The notes under the pieces are model-generated. The model was given only the letters and a program-made list of their open reading frames with translations, had not been told where the DNA came from and ran no database searches. 64,000 bases of DNA from Candidatus Bathyarchaeota archaeon (lineage in GTDB: Archaea > Thermoproteota > Bathyarchaeia > Bathyarchaeales > Bathycorpusculaceae), in the NCBI GenBank assembly GCA_026014615.1, contig JAOZHZ010000018.1, positions 186,001-250,000 on the forward strand. The letters are read 5' to 3'. Within the stretch, counting starts at the first letter, position 1, and each line of letters begins with the position of its first letter. Both the position numbers and the translations under genes were made by a program. Below, piece after piece: positions 1-8,447 of this stretch.

Positions 1-1
1 C

Positions 2-877
2 GAACGCCTTAATGTTACGTTACATAACCCTTTCAAAAAGGCAACTCTTCCAAAGCTGAAGCGTATCCTTGGAAGTCGATTTTTCCTTGTTTACTTAGTG
101 AGCATTCCGCTTATCCTTTTGGCCGGTTTTTCGGCGGTTCCTGTAGACAGAAGCCTTCATGTTTTCACTCCAGGGTTAATTGGGCATACAGAACTCGTGC
201 CTTCGACCGACAACATCGCATACTTACATTTGACCCGTAATTGGGATGATGTCTCTGTCTCTTTCAGCTATTATAGCTTGTATAGTACTTCTGAAGAGAT
301 TTCACAGCCTTTTATTCCGTGGGGACTTAAATCGGTCTATTTGGCAAATCCGAGCAATGCAAGTTTATGGATTAGAGACCTTACTGGCGTTACTTCCGCA
401 ATTATCAGTGATTGGCCACCGCTTCAGATTGATGTTCCTGTTGGAGTAACTTATGAACCGATTTACGAACAAGAGGGATTTTCTGAAGTCTCAGCTGTTA
501 CAGTTTCTTTTGGTAACTATAGCGGTAGTTCCAAATTTTTAGTAAATTTCACTTATTATCAGAAAAGCGATACAAGCTCAACCTTTAGTGTTGAAAGAAA
601 TCAGTTGGAAATAGTTGACTTAGGCAACGGAACTTGGTTAGAGACTATTGGTCTTCAAATTAGAAATAATTCACCCGTTCGCGTCCAGATTCCAGGCGTG
701 AAATACGATCATCTGTACTATGCAAATTACACTCAGATATACGATAACGAAACCGCCCGTCCTTATGATTCGTTATTAAGCCAAAGAGACATGGCATTGT
801 TTGCTGTTGTTGAACCGAATAGCGCTAAGAACATTACTATGGTAATCTCGCAAACAAAGAATCCTTTGACATACTAG
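2..877 (+). CDS. Membrane-anchored extracytoplasmic protein (5' truncated by window edge)
   Basis: The reading frame is open from base 2 without a start codon, so this is the C-terminal part of a longer gene that begins outside the window; GTG at 98 is an internal codon rather than a convincing start. A hydrophobic segment (about codons 27-45, containing LVYLVSIPLILLAGF) is followed by about 230 residues rich in Ser, Thr, Tyr and Asn with several N-x-S/T sequons, which suggests one membrane span and an outside domain of beta type. I do not recognise the family. It lies just outside the left end of the provirus and is more likely a host gene than a viral one, but this is not proven. Confidence 0.7.
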   Translation, partial: ERLNVTLHNPFKKATLPKLKRILGSRFFLVYLVSIPLILLAGFSAVPVDRSLHVFTPGLIGHTELVPSTDNIAYLHLTRNWDDVSVSFSYYSLYSTSEEISQPFIPWGLKSVYLANPSNASLWIRDLTGVTSAIISDWPPLQIDVPVGVTYEPIYEQEGFSEVSAVTVSFGNYSGSSKFLVNFTYYQKSDTSSTFSVERNQLEIVDLGNGTWLETIGLQIRNNSPVRVQIPGVKYDHLYYANYTQIYDNETARPYDSLLSQRDMALFAVVEPNSAKNITMVISQTKNPLTY

Positions 878-930
878 AAAACCTCATATTTTGCTCCTTT
901 TGCTTTTCAGGGGTTATTTTAAGCCACAGC

Positions 931-942
931 AAATCTTATAAG
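931..942 (+). promoter_or_regulatory. TATA-box promoter of the viral late region
   Basis: AAATCTTATAAG is a near-ideal archaeal BRE/TATA element. Transcription would start about 25 bases downstream, near 963, just before the structured leader at 975 and the protease gene. It is the only strong promoter seen before the long structural operon. Confidence 0.6.
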
Positions 943-974
943 TTGAACATTGTGATAGATTTATTTCAGTTATA

Positions 975-1066
975 GGCAGTCCTGGGGGAAGCGGTGAGCT
1001 TCGTGCTCTACCCGGGGCTGCCAAGGGGTTTGCTGCTTTTCCCGAGGTGCTGACCACTCTTTCGGG
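975..1066 (+). ncRNA. GC-rich structured leader or small RNA, unidentified
   Basis: Two strong hairpins follow the TATA box. Bases 975-986 pair with 1011-1022 over 12 base pairs (two G-U pairs), enclosing a second hairpin GAGC/GCTC at 996-999 and 1005-1008. Bases 1041-1045 pair with 1062-1066 (CCCGA/TCGGG), enclosing GGTG/CCAC at 1046-1049 and 1054-1057. The reading frame here has no start codon. It could be an untranslated leader of the late operon, a viral structured RNA, or part of a host RNA gene. I looked for the conserved SRP helix-8 motif and did not find it. Confidence 0.45.
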
Positions 1067-1078
1067 TCTGTTGTTGGT

Positions 1079-2812
1079 TTGGTTGAAGGTCAGGAGTGCG
1101 GGGGTAAGCTTGTTTGTGAGCGTGTAGCTTCGCTTTTGCCTTTTCGGGTTTTGGAGGCTGCTGAGGGTCGGCCGTTGCGGATTTCGGGTGTGGCTTTGGC
1201 GGCGGGTCTTAGCAGGAACTTGAATGTTTACACGGTTGAGGAGCTGCAGGCTTTTGCGGGTAAGCTTGTTGGGGCGCCGATGTACATTGAGCATGTGGCG
1301 GTTCCCAACGCAGCTGGTAAAGTCACGAAGGCGTTTTTTGATTCTGCTTCTAGGTGCTTGATGTACGAGGCTGAGGTCTATGATCCAGCAATTGCGGAGA
1401 AAATCCGTCAGGGGTTGATTCAGCATGTTAGTGTGGGCGCGGATTATGACGCGGTGGATTTGCTCAATGCAAGAGCTCCACATGGCCTGCATAATGCTGA
1501 GATCAGCTTAGTTGCTGTTCCTGGGGTTCCTGAGGCGAATATTCAGGTTTTGGAGCGGCTTGGGGAAAGTTTTGTTTTGGGTAGGCGTTTGCAGCTTTCT
1601 GCTAAGGCGCGTGAGGTTCTTGAGCCGCTTGGTCCTGAGTTTCTTAGGTGCGTTTTTTGTGGGCATCCTGGAGAGTATCTGGTTACTGTTTGCACGTCTT
1701 GCGGTGATAAGGCGGATGCAGTTGTTAATGCTCGGACTAGTGAGCAGTTGGAGCCCGAGATGCCTGGAGAATACTTTTTGGGTTTCGTGCAGGACTCCGC
1801 TTTGTTTTTGCCTGAGCATTTCAAGATCGTTTGGATAGACCAAGCAAACGGAGTTCTAGCCGTGATGGCTAAAACGCGGGTTGACCCTGCAGTTGAGAGA
1901 TGCCAGAGCTTATTTTTCCTAAAGTCAAAGTGGCAGCCGAACACGATTGCCGATTGGCTTAGGATGCACCCTGATTATGAGGTTTCTGCTACTGGTGCAG
2001 GGGGTATTCAAAGTAATGGAGTTGAGAGTTTGAATGAAAAAGAGCTTGAAGAGCTTATAAAAAAGAAAGTTGCTGAGGCTTTGAAGGTCAGCGATCAGGG
2101 TTCGCCGAAAACTGATGATGAAAGAGCAAAGACGCATTTTAATTTGACTGATGAGCAGTGGGATGTGCTGTCGGAAGAAGAAAAGCAGAATTACATAAGC
2201 AAGTTGCCTCCTGTTGGCACTGGACGGCAGAATGTGGTTACGGAGGCTGAATGGGATGCCGAGTACATTAACAGCCTGCCTGACGAAGCTTTTGCTTACA
2301 TCGAGGACGCCGGACAAAAAGACGACCAGGGCAAAACAGTACCAAGAAGCCTTCGCCACTTGCCCTACAAGAATGCAGAGGGTAACTTGGACGCTGACCA
2401 TGTGCGGAACGCTTTGGCAAGATTAGACCAGACGGAGATTTCTGCTGAGGCAAAGACGCTGGCTATGAAGAAACTTTGTACTGCTGCTGGCGAACTTGGG
2501 ATTGAGAGTGCCGTATGTAATTTAGACAAAACAGCCGAAAGTCTGCAGAATAAGCTCACTGAAGCGGAAGGCAAATTAACAGAGACTCAGAGCAAGCTTA
2601 ACGATGCGAACAAAACGGTTGAGCAGCTGAAGCAACTTGTGCCCGGTGTTGACTTGCTGAATGATCCTCCTAAGATGATGCCTGTGTCTGAGCATTTGAC
2701 GGTTCTTGAGGGATTGCTTCCAGCGCCGATTGTGGAGAACAGCACGCTAGGCATGAAGCGTGAATGTCAAGTGATTCGTTCTGCAATTTTGAAGGCAAAA
2801 GGGAGGTTGTAG
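1079..2812 (+). CDS. Prohead protease fused to scaffold-like C-terminus
   Basis: Capsid maturation protease of HK97 (U35-like) type: the N-terminal ~165 residues hold the paired catalytic-type motifs, His in YIEHVAVPN and Ser in QHVSVGADY. A four-cysteine zinc-binding segment (CVFCG ... CTSCG, about residues 190-210) follows. A middle domain contains LPDEAFAYIE and VPRSLRHLPY, as seen in many phage protease C-termini. A heptad-rich coiled coil (about 490-530) and a tail fit a fused scaffold. At 577 aa it is far longer than a stand-alone protease (~200 aa). TTG is the first usable start after an upstream in-frame stop at 995. The gene is first in the late operon, directly before the decoration and capsid genes. 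Confidence 0.8.
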   Translation: MVEGQECGGKLVCERVASLLPFRVLEAAEGRPLRISGVALAAGLSRNLNVYTVEELQAFAGKLVGAPMYIEHVAVPNAAGKVTKAFFDSASRCLMYEAEVYDPAIAEKIRQGLIQHVSVGADYDAVDLLNARAPHGLHNAEISLVAVPGVPEANIQVLERLGESFVLGRRLQLSAKAREVLEPLGPEFLRCVFCGHPGEYLVTVCTSCGDKADAVVNARTSEQLEPEMPGEYFLGFVQDSALFLPEHFKIVWIDQANGVLAVMAKTRVDPAVERCQSLFFLKSKWQPNTIADWLRMHPDYEVSATGAGGIQSNGVESLNEKELEELIKKKVAEALKVSDQGSPKTDDERAKTHFNLTDEQWDVLSEEEKQNYISKLPPVGTGRQNVVTEAEWDAEYINSLPDEAFAYIEDAGQKDDQGKTVPRSLRHLPYKNAEGNLDADHVRNALARLDQTEISAEAKTLAMKKLCTAAGELGIESAVCNLDKTAESLQNKLTEAEGKLTETQSKLNDANKTVEQLKQLVPGVDLLNDPPKMMPVSEHLTVLEGLLPAPIVENSTLGMKRECQVIRSAILKAKGRL

Positions 2813-2814
2813 GT

Positions 2815-2919
2815 TTGCCTAAAGCGAAAAGTTTCTACGAGCAAAGCAAGACGCGTCCTTTGACTAACGTTGAGCTTGCGCAGTGGCTTCGTGACTTTGA
2901 GGACCGACAAAAGAAATGA
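2815..2919 (+). CDS. Small viral protein (34 aa)
   Basis: A TTG start sits two bases after the protease stop and is preceded by GGAGG, so it is likely translated by coupling. The 34-aa product is charged and helical, ending in WLRDFEDRQKK. I do not recognise it; its position between protease and decoration genes suggests a head-morphogenesis accessory. Confidence 0.5.
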   Translation: MPKAKSFYEQSKTRPLTNVELAQWLRDFEDRQKK

Positions 2920-3053
2920 TCATGCTCACTTTGTGGGGAAGGCCGCACTTTCTTGCGGAAGTAGGTCAAGGACGAACTTGGCTGAAAGCAAACAAGTTTG
3001 GGAGAATTGATTTTAGATGGCTGATAAAACTGGCAAGAGCTGGATGGCTATAG
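2916..3053 (+). CDS. Possible small overlapping ORF (45 aa)
   Basis: ATG overlaps the preceding stop as ATGA, typical of coupling in this operon. The 45-aa frame runs 37 bases into the next gene. It otherwise fills the 97-base gap before the decoration gene. No family is recognised and it may be chance. Confidence 0.25.
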   Translation: MIMLTLWGRPHFLAEVGQGRTWLKANKFGRIDFRWLIKLARAGWL

Positions 3054-3451
3054 GCGAAACAGATGATGCGGATGCAGTCATTGAATCTTACGAGGTTGCA
3101 GCTGCCATCACGAAAGGTGATCCTGTTTACCTGAGTGATGATCACAAGGCTAGCCCTGCTGCTGCGGCGCAGGATTGCATTGGCATTGCCGTGAAATCTC
3201 AGGCTACGGTTGGTCGCCAAGTGCCTATCCTTACGCGTGGTCGCGTGAAGGTGAAGGCTGGTGGTGCAATTACTCGGGGGAAGGCTGTTATGGGCGCTGA
3301 CGGTTCGAAGCGTGTACTGGAATTAACTGATCAGGCAGTTAACGAGGCTGGAGCTGGCACTTACACGGTTTACTATAATCGTAAACTGGGGACTGCGTTG
3401 GAGACTACTACGCTTGCGGATGATCTTCTCTTCATTGAGGTCGGTAAGTAA
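3017..3451 (+). CDS. Capsid decoration (cement) protein, DUF2190-like
   Basis: The 144-aa product has the Gly/Ala-rich, beta-type makeup of head decoration proteins: repeated short elements such as TKGDPVYLSDD, DCIGIAVKSQ and LTRGRVKVKAG, which line up with the DUF2190 pattern of small capsid-bound proteins. It lies immediately before the major capsid gene and its stop overlaps that ATG (TAATG). The role in stabilising the capsid is inferred from this position and the sequence style. Confidence 0.65.
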   Translation: MADKTGKSWMAIGETDDADAVIESYEVAAAITKGDPVYLSDDHKASPAAAAQDCIGIAVKSQATVGRQVPILTRGRVKVKAGGAITRGKAVMGADGSKRVLELTDQAVNEAGAGTYTVYYNRKLGTALETTTLADDLLFIEVGK

Positions 3452-4401
3452 TGAAGCCGAAGCTTTTTGAAGCGTTGATGCAGAAGCAAGGCGAGCAGCG
3501 CGAGATATACGAGAAGCTGAAGTTGAAGGCTGAACATCCGTTTCTGAAGCGGTACTGTGAAAGGGGCGTTAAAGAGGGTCTTTTCAGTGACATGGCAGGC
3601 GCCTTAGGTAGGATGCACGATACGCTGGTGCAGGCTGCTTATCCAGAGTTGATTGGCAGAAACATCATAACTGTGCGTCCGACCAGTGAGGCGATGGAGC
3701 GGTTTCCGTTGGCTGCTAAGGCTGTTGCTTACCGTTACGCTGAAGGCTCAATCACTAGGTTAAGTGGTAAAAAAGCCACTACAGTTGACATCAATACTGA
3801 TCTATTAGCTGAATCTTCTGACGAATGGACAAGGGAGTACCTTGAGGATGCTAGCTGGAACGTGCTGGACATGGCTAACGAAGGTGTTGGCAGAGCCATA
3901 GGTGAAGACGAAACGAATGCAATCTTGGCGCTTTACGCAGCAGTTGCTGATGCAGATTTGGCTAGTGGAGCACCCATAAATCAGGGCAATGCTGCGATGG
4001 ATTGGGATGGATTGCTGGCTTTGCATGCCGCAGTACGCGGCGAGAACTGGCGGCCAACTGTTCTGGCAATAAGCGAGACTCAGCTGCATCAGTTACTGGC
4101 AGACGACAAATTCGTCCACGCTCAATACCTTCCGTCGACGCAGACTGACCTTGAGAATGGCATCATCACCAGCGTTTTAGGCATGAAAGTGCAGGCAAGC
4201 ACTCTGGTTCCAAACGGCACGGCTTACGCGATTGATACTCGAGTTGCGTCTGTTATGCTTCTGCGCAGAGACATTACTGTTGAGGACTGGGAAGACGTAA
4301 AGAACGGTAAGTACGGTGTTCGAGCTACTACACGCTTCGGTGTGGGCATCCTGCGAAGTTCAGTGATTGCCAAGATGGTCAACATCAAGACTTCGCTTTA
4401 G
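3451..4401 (+). CDS. Major capsid protein, HK97 fold
   Basis: A 316-aa protein following protease and decoration genes, of the length usual for HK97-type capsid subunits. The N-terminal ~70 residues are helical and charged (possible delta-domain). A central segment with IGEDETNAILALY and the C-terminal RFGVGILRSSVIAKM resemble the spine helix and P-domain ends of encapsulin/HK97 proteins. It starts in the TAATG overlap with the decoration gene. The assignment rests mainly on gene order and size. Confidence 0.75.
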   Translation: MKPKLFEALMQKQGEQREIYEKLKLKAEHPFLKRYCERGVKEGLFSDMAGALGRMHDTLVQAAYPELIGRNIITVRPTSEAMERFPLAAKAVAYRYAEGSITRLSGKKATTVDINTDLLAESSDEWTREYLEDASWNVLDMANEGVGRAIGEDETNAILALYAAVADADLASGAPINQGNAAMDWDGLLALHAAVRGENWRPTVLAISETQLHQLLADDKFVHAQYLPSTQTDLENGIITSVLGMKVQASTLVPNGTAYAIDTRVASVMLLRRDITVEDWEDVKNGKYGVRATTRFGVGILRSSVIAKMVNIKTSL

Positions 4402-4415
4402 TTTGGGGCTTTGTT

Positions 4416-4691
4416 GTGGCTGTGTTTGCGGGTAAGTGTTCGCGGTGTGGTCGCGAATACTACGGGGACCATGGCGACGTAGTGGTTTGCGATTGCTGGG
4501 AGGTTTGCCCGTTGTGTAGCCAGATGATGGAGCCTTACGTGCCTGATCTGTCGCCTAATAGTTACGGTGCTGATGGGAACCGTGACCTGCTGATATTGCG
4601 GGTTTGCAATAATGTTGCGGGTCATGTTGACCATTCCCCATTTTTTAGTCAACAAAAGCCAGTTGAGGTAGAATTGGAGCGGTTAACGTGA
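4416..4691 (+). CDS. Small zinc-ribbon protein
   Basis: A 91-aa product with CSRCG, CDC and CPLC clusters in the first 36 residues, enough for one zinc site. GTG start; its stop region overlaps the next ATG by four bases. Function unknown; zinc-binding proteins between capsid and portal genes may be adaptors or DNA-binding. Confidence 0.6.
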   Translation: MAVFAGKCSRCGREYYGDHGDVVVCDCWEVCPLCSQMMEPYVPDLSPNSYGADGNRDLLILRVCNNVAGHVDHSPFFSQQKPVEVELERLT

Positions 4692-4939
4692 GTAATCAGC
4701 AACGGATGGTAAATCTGGAGACCCAACAGCGGGTTATTTTAGCGGAGCTTGCACGTGGTCCGTTTAGCCGAAAAGACCTTTTGGGTCAGGTTTTGCAAAA
4801 AGGGGTGTCGCCAGCGTCTTTTGATGTTACTTTCAGGTATCTTCGTAGTCGTGGGCGTATTCGGAAGGAGACGTCTGCTAAGAGGGCGCCGTGGGTGATT
4901 ACTGAGAAGGGTCGGAAGATGTTGGAGGCTTTATCTTGA
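4688..4939 (+). CDS. Winged helix-turn-helix protein
   Basis: The 83-aa protein contains a wHTH: helices over residues 10-55 with RKDLLGQVL and SFDVTFRYLRSRGRI as the recognition part, then a wing and ITEKGRKMLEAL. It overlaps both neighbours by four bases. Such small DNA-binding proteins in head modules can be regulators or packaging factors; I cannot decide which. Confidence 0.65.
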   Translation: MSNQQRMVNLETQQRVILAELARGPFSRKDLLGQVLQKGVSPASFDVTFRYLRSRGRIRKETSAKRAPWVITEKGRKMLEALS

Positions 4940-6192
4940 ATCCTTTTAGGCGTGTTTATGAGATTTTAACGTATGCTCCAGCTTCTGGTTCAGCATCTCC
5001 CAAGGGTCAGACGTTCTATGAGACTTCTGATATTCCCTTGTCTGACGTTATGAAGCTGTATGAACGTGACCCCACCTGCAAGAGTAGCGTTGATTTGTTA
5101 GCTGCCTCAACGGTTGGAATGGGGTTCTATACAACGGTTGATGAATCGTATGGCAAGGCGGCTGAGGCTAAAACTGCGGTGGACAGCTTCTGTGAAGATG
5201 TTAACCTAGACGGCTTGCTCAACGACATGGCCAAGCGGCTTATTGGCTGTGGCAACGATTTTTGGTTGAAGCTTGCTCCTAGGAAGTTAACTGATGTTTT
5301 GCCGATGCCCTTAGATGCGGTTCAACGTATAGGGTTAAACTCTGTTCCCGACCTGAAGCTTCCTTACCAGGTCACTGGTTATAACCTCAAAAGCACCTAC
5401 ACGGGCAACGCAGGAAATGATCTGAAGCCTGAAGCTGTGATTCATTGGCGGCTTAACTGCCAGTATCCTTCGGGTTTCGGTGTTGGCCTACTGCAGGTGC
5501 TCTTACACACGTTAACTCAGGGCACGGATAAGCGTCCTGCTTTTGCTTGGATGAAAGCTAAGATTGAACGTTTGATGCCGCTGATTTTTGAGAAGTACGC
5601 TGGCCCTGATGTGCTGGCTAATTTACCGGGTGTTGACCCAGCAACTATTGCGAAGTTTGAAAACGCAATTAAAAATCGTGGTGAAGAGGGAACTTGGCTT
5701 TTCTATAATGGCAAAGACAAAAACGGTGGACCTAACGTTAGTTTGAATCCTGTCCAAATTGACCCAAGAGCACGGTTTGAATATTACCTTGATCACATGG
5801 TTAACCAATTTTATTTGGGCTGCGAAACCCCATTGCCGCGGCTTTTCAGCACTCCTGGTTTTACGGAGGCTTCGGCGAAGGCTGCAGTGGAGTTGCAGGA
5901 TATGCTTATCAGGCCTATTCAGCGGTACGTGAAGCGTCAAACTGAGCGGGACATTTTCGTTCCTGTCCTTGTACAATCTGGTTTTGACCCAGTTAAAGCG
6001 AAGGTTCGTCTTAATTGGGGTAGTCCTGAGGCGCCTGAGTTTTTGGCTGCGGATTTGATTTCGGCTGCCGAAAAGGGATTGATTGATAGGGCTGAGTTTC
6101 GTAAGAACGCGGTTAAGGTGCTTCATTGGGAGTTGATTGAGAAAGAATCAGAGCCTACCGAGCAGGGCAACATTAAGCCCGTTGGAGCGTGA
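4936..6192 (+). CDS. Portal protein
   Basis: This forms the dodecameric ring at the capsid vertex through which DNA is packaged. The 418-aa length, the N-terminal element DVMKLYERDPTCKSSVDLL, the YGNDFW-like element CGNDFWLKLAPR, and the long C-terminal helices (ELQDMLIRPIQRYVKRQTE) match portals of the HK97/SPP1 class. The gene overlaps the wHTH gene by four bases. Order capsid-portal is reversed compared with many phages but frequent in archaeal tailed viruses. Confidence 0.8.
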   Translation: MNPFRRVYEILTYAPASGSASPKGQTFYETSDIPLSDVMKLYERDPTCKSSVDLLAASTVGMGFYTTVDESYGKAAEAKTAVDSFCEDVNLDGLLNDMAKRLIGCGNDFWLKLAPRKLTDVLPMPLDAVQRIGLNSVPDLKLPYQVTGYNLKSTYTGNAGNDLKPEAVIHWRLNCQYPSGFGVGLLQVLLHTLTQGTDKRPAFAWMKAKIERLMPLIFEKYAGPDVLANLPGVDPATIAKFENAIKNRGEEGTWLFYNGKDKNGGPNVSLNPVQIDPRARFEYYLDHMVNQFYLGCETPLPRLFSTPGFTEASAKAAVELQDMLIRPIQRYVKRQTERDIFVPVLVQSGFDPVKAKVRLNWGSPEAPEFLAADLISAAEKGLIDRAEFRKNAVKVLHWELIEKESEPTEQGNIKPVGA

Positions 6193-6196
6193 GTTT

Positions 6197-6427
6197 GTGG
6201 CTTCCGAGGTTTCTTACGGTCGTTATGAAGAGGCTTTTCGTGCAATCCATAGCGCACTATATGGTTTGATGGCAGCGCCACCAGGTAAGAAAATCACAAA
6301 ATTGGCTTTCACTTGGAATCCTGATGGCACCGTTTCAACGCTTTCAGCCTACGATGGCGAAGAGCTACTTTTCACGTTGACGTTTATCTGGAACGCAGGC
6401 AATTTAGAGGAAATCTCGCGGTCGTAG
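6197..6427 (+). CDS. Small beta-rich protein, possibly 5' part of a tail-fibre gene
   Basis: GTG at 6197 is preferred to upstream in-frame starts inside the portal gene because GGAG lies nine bases before it. The 76-aa product carries FTWNPDGTVSTLSAYDGEE and LLFTLTFIWNAG, a repeat-like beta motif seen next to phage fibre genes. Its stop (6425-6427) is followed in the -1 frame by an open frame that leads directly into the fibre gene at 6634, so the two may be one gene split by a frameshift. Confidence 0.5.
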   Translation: MASEVSYGRYEEAFRAIHSALYGLMAAPPGKKITKLAFTWNPDGTVSTLSAYDGEELLFTLTFIWNAGNLEEISRS

Positions 6428-6633
6428 AGAAGTTTGGTCGGCACAACAACATACGATCCTATATAACCAACCAGATAACTGCAGTAGGCGGGTCTTCTTC
6501 TGTACCTATTGGGTTTGTTGACCTCTGGAATGCTGACAAGGCAGGAACTTTAACGCTTCAAGAAAGAACGGGAATAATTGAAGCGGAGGTTGACAGTGTT
6601 CTTTTTACCCGAAACGCCCGTCCTGCTGATAGG

Positions 6634-7974
6634 GTGCTGTTGGGCGGAGCAAAACATGACCTCTACCTGGTTATTTCGGGGTGGTCGGGTTTTAATTCTG
6701 CAACAATCAGGGTGGGGGGAACGAACTCAGACGGTGCAAGTCAAAACGAAGATACAGTAGTCAACGGAAACGGAACATACTATTTAGCCAAGTACTTCAA
6801 GACCGCCACAGTCTCAAGAGTAACCGCTGTTGTCGGCTCAGGGAGCTTTGATTACAGTGTTGTTCAGGGTCAGTGGGGTGTCGTTGGAAGCGGTGGGGTT
6901 TGGGGTGGAGTTCCGAACTATCAATGGGTTATCGGCGAGAACCAAGCGACTAGGCTGCAAATAGGAGACGGCAGCACTCCAACATTTTTTAAGACGCTTC
7001 GCGAAGAAATCATCGTTAACGCTTTAGGTTTGAGTTCTTGGGGCATATATGTCACTACAAACGCGACTTTTCAGGCTGGGTACGCAACTAATGAATCGAC
7101 TAAGGCAACGTCTGGCGGCTCCATGCTATACATCAGATGTACCGACAGCTTCTCGCCCAGTTTGCCTTTGATTTACAATTCAGGAACGTGTTATCTGTAC
7201 TCAACAAAAATCCGAGGTCACACAAACCTGAATGTGGGCTTGAACTCCTACGGGGTTCTGCGGGTTTGGAATAGCCAGTTTGACGTTACAAGGCAAGTTA
7301 TTTGGGGTGCAGGCGCAGACGTGGACTGGTTTAACGTGGTTTGCTCAAGTGCAGAGAAGTTCGCTGAAGGGTACGGCGGAGAAGTAGATAATGTTACCAT
7401 TATAAGCGCCACTTATGGGACATGCTTCTCCTACGGCTACGGGACCACCATGAAAAATTTGTTTGGCAGAAACCTTAGCTACGCCGCCCAACTCTACAGC
7501 TTCAGTGGCATGGCTAATCTGGTAAACGCCAGCTTTGACTCTTGGAATTTCTCCTGGCAAGGCACCATTTACCCGCAAGGACGAATAAACAGGCAATACG
7601 AATTCGACTTATGTGTCACCGACAAGAACAACACGCCTATAGAATCGGCGACAGTCGAAATATTTGACAAAGACGGCAATTTAGTTTTCAGCGCAGTCAC
7701 AGACGAAAACGGTAACATACCCACCCAAACTATAACCCGAGGATACTATCAACAGAGCACAGGAAACACCCTGCAAGACCTCGCGCCTCATGTTTTAACA
7801 ATTTGTAAAATGGGCTACCAGACTTATGTGAAGAAGTTTGTACCTTACGAAAAGACGCGATGGGCAGTGAAGGTCACTCGAGCTCAAGTGGTCTTATTTG
7901 ATAGTGGGAGTGGGCGGCTTGTTCTGAATTTGAGGTCTGCTAAGCCGGAGAATAATCTTGTTTTGTCTTTGTAG
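6634..7974 (+). CDS. Putative virion fibre/adhesin-like protein
   Basis: A Gly-, Ser-, Thr- and aromatic-rich protein with many short beta segments, as in right-handed beta-helix fibres, and a C-terminal domain (about residues 320-400) with VTDKNNTPIESATVEIFD, a carboxypeptidase-regulatory/Ig-like strand pattern found in surface adhesins. Coding-like sequence in the same frame continues upstream to 6424 (including GFVDLWNADKAG and TLTLQERTG) but has no ATG, GTG or TTG, so GTG at 6634 is only the first formal start. Host recognition is inferred. Confidence 0.6.
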   Translation: MLLGGAKHDLYLVISGWSGFNSATIRVGGTNSDGASQNEDTVVNGNGTYYLAKYFKTATVSRVTAVVGSGSFDYSVVQGQWGVVGSGGVWGGVPNYQWVIGENQATRLQIGDGSTPTFFKTLREEIIVNALGLSSWGIYVTTNATFQAGYATNESTKATSGGSMLYIRCTDSFSPSLPLIYNSGTCYLYSTKIRGHTNLNVGLNSYGVLRVWNSQFDVTRQVIWGAGADVDWFNVVCSSAEKFAEGYGGEVDNVTIISATYGTCFSYGYGTTMKNLFGRNLSYAAQLYSFSGMANLVNASFDSWNFSWQGTIYPQGRINRQYEFDLCVTDKNNTPIESATVEIFDKDGNLVFSAVTDENGNIPTQTITRGYYQQSTGNTLQDLAPHVLTICKMGYQTYVKKFVPYEKTRWAVKVTRAQVVLFDSGSGRLVLNLRSAKPENNLVLSL

Positions 7975-8347
7975 GTTTTCGGCGGAAGTCCGTCTCAAGT
8001 TTTGTGAGTTCGGGTTTTGTTTGTTGGAGAATTTTCAGGTATGTTTTGTGGGCTATCTGTATTCTGTTTGAGTGGCTTATGTTGTAGTGTTTGGCTAGTT
8101 TGTGTTGGGTGCAGTTGGGTTTCTGTTCTGGATAAAGTTGGGCGCCGATGTATGTTAAACAGGCTTTGATCGTTTTTGGTGTTTTACCTGAAAGGAATAA
8201 TGGTTCGGTTTTTGCTATTAGGTTAATCCATGACGCGATTTCGTTAGCTTGATGCCGTTGGAAGCCTAATGTAGATAATTCCTGCTTGAAGACATCGAGG
8301 TCAATTCTCGTGTAGGTGTCTGTTGGTTTTTTGGTTTTCCAGCCCAT
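7940..8347 (-). CDS. TFIIB-like single cyclin-repeat protein
   Basis: The only minus-strand gene within the structural module. Residues 15-108 read as one cyclin repeat of archaeal TFB: GKTPKTIKACLTYIGAQLY matches the P-x-x-I-A-A-A-x-Y-I-A core helix, and CTQHKLAKHYNISHSNRIQ the DNA-contacting helix-turn-helix of the second repeat. The zinc ribbon and first cyclin repeat of a true TFB are absent. It could bind BRE-type sites as a competitor or dedicated factor for viral promoters; this is inference. It overlaps the fibre gene 3' end by 35 bases in convergent orientation. Confidence 0.6.
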   Translation of the reverse strand: MGWKTKKPTDTYTRIDLDVFKQELSTLGFQRHQANEIASWINLIAKTEPLFLSGKTPKTIKACLTYIGAQLYPEQKPNCTQHKLAKHYNISHSNRIQIAHKTYLKILQQTKPELTKLETDFRRKPTKTKQDYSPA

Positions 8348-8447
8348 TTTCGGTTTCCTGTTGCTTAATGTGCTGTATGCTAGTAGTTTGTTTCTAGTAG
8401 ATTTGCTTTTAAATTCTTCTTTTCAAACTTAACACCGTTATTAGCTA

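Noticed and set aside
975-1081. SRP RNA or RNase P RNA
   Set aside because: The hairpins are strong but the conserved SRP helix-8 GGAAGG-type loop and RNase P core are not seen; kept only as an unidentified structured RNA.
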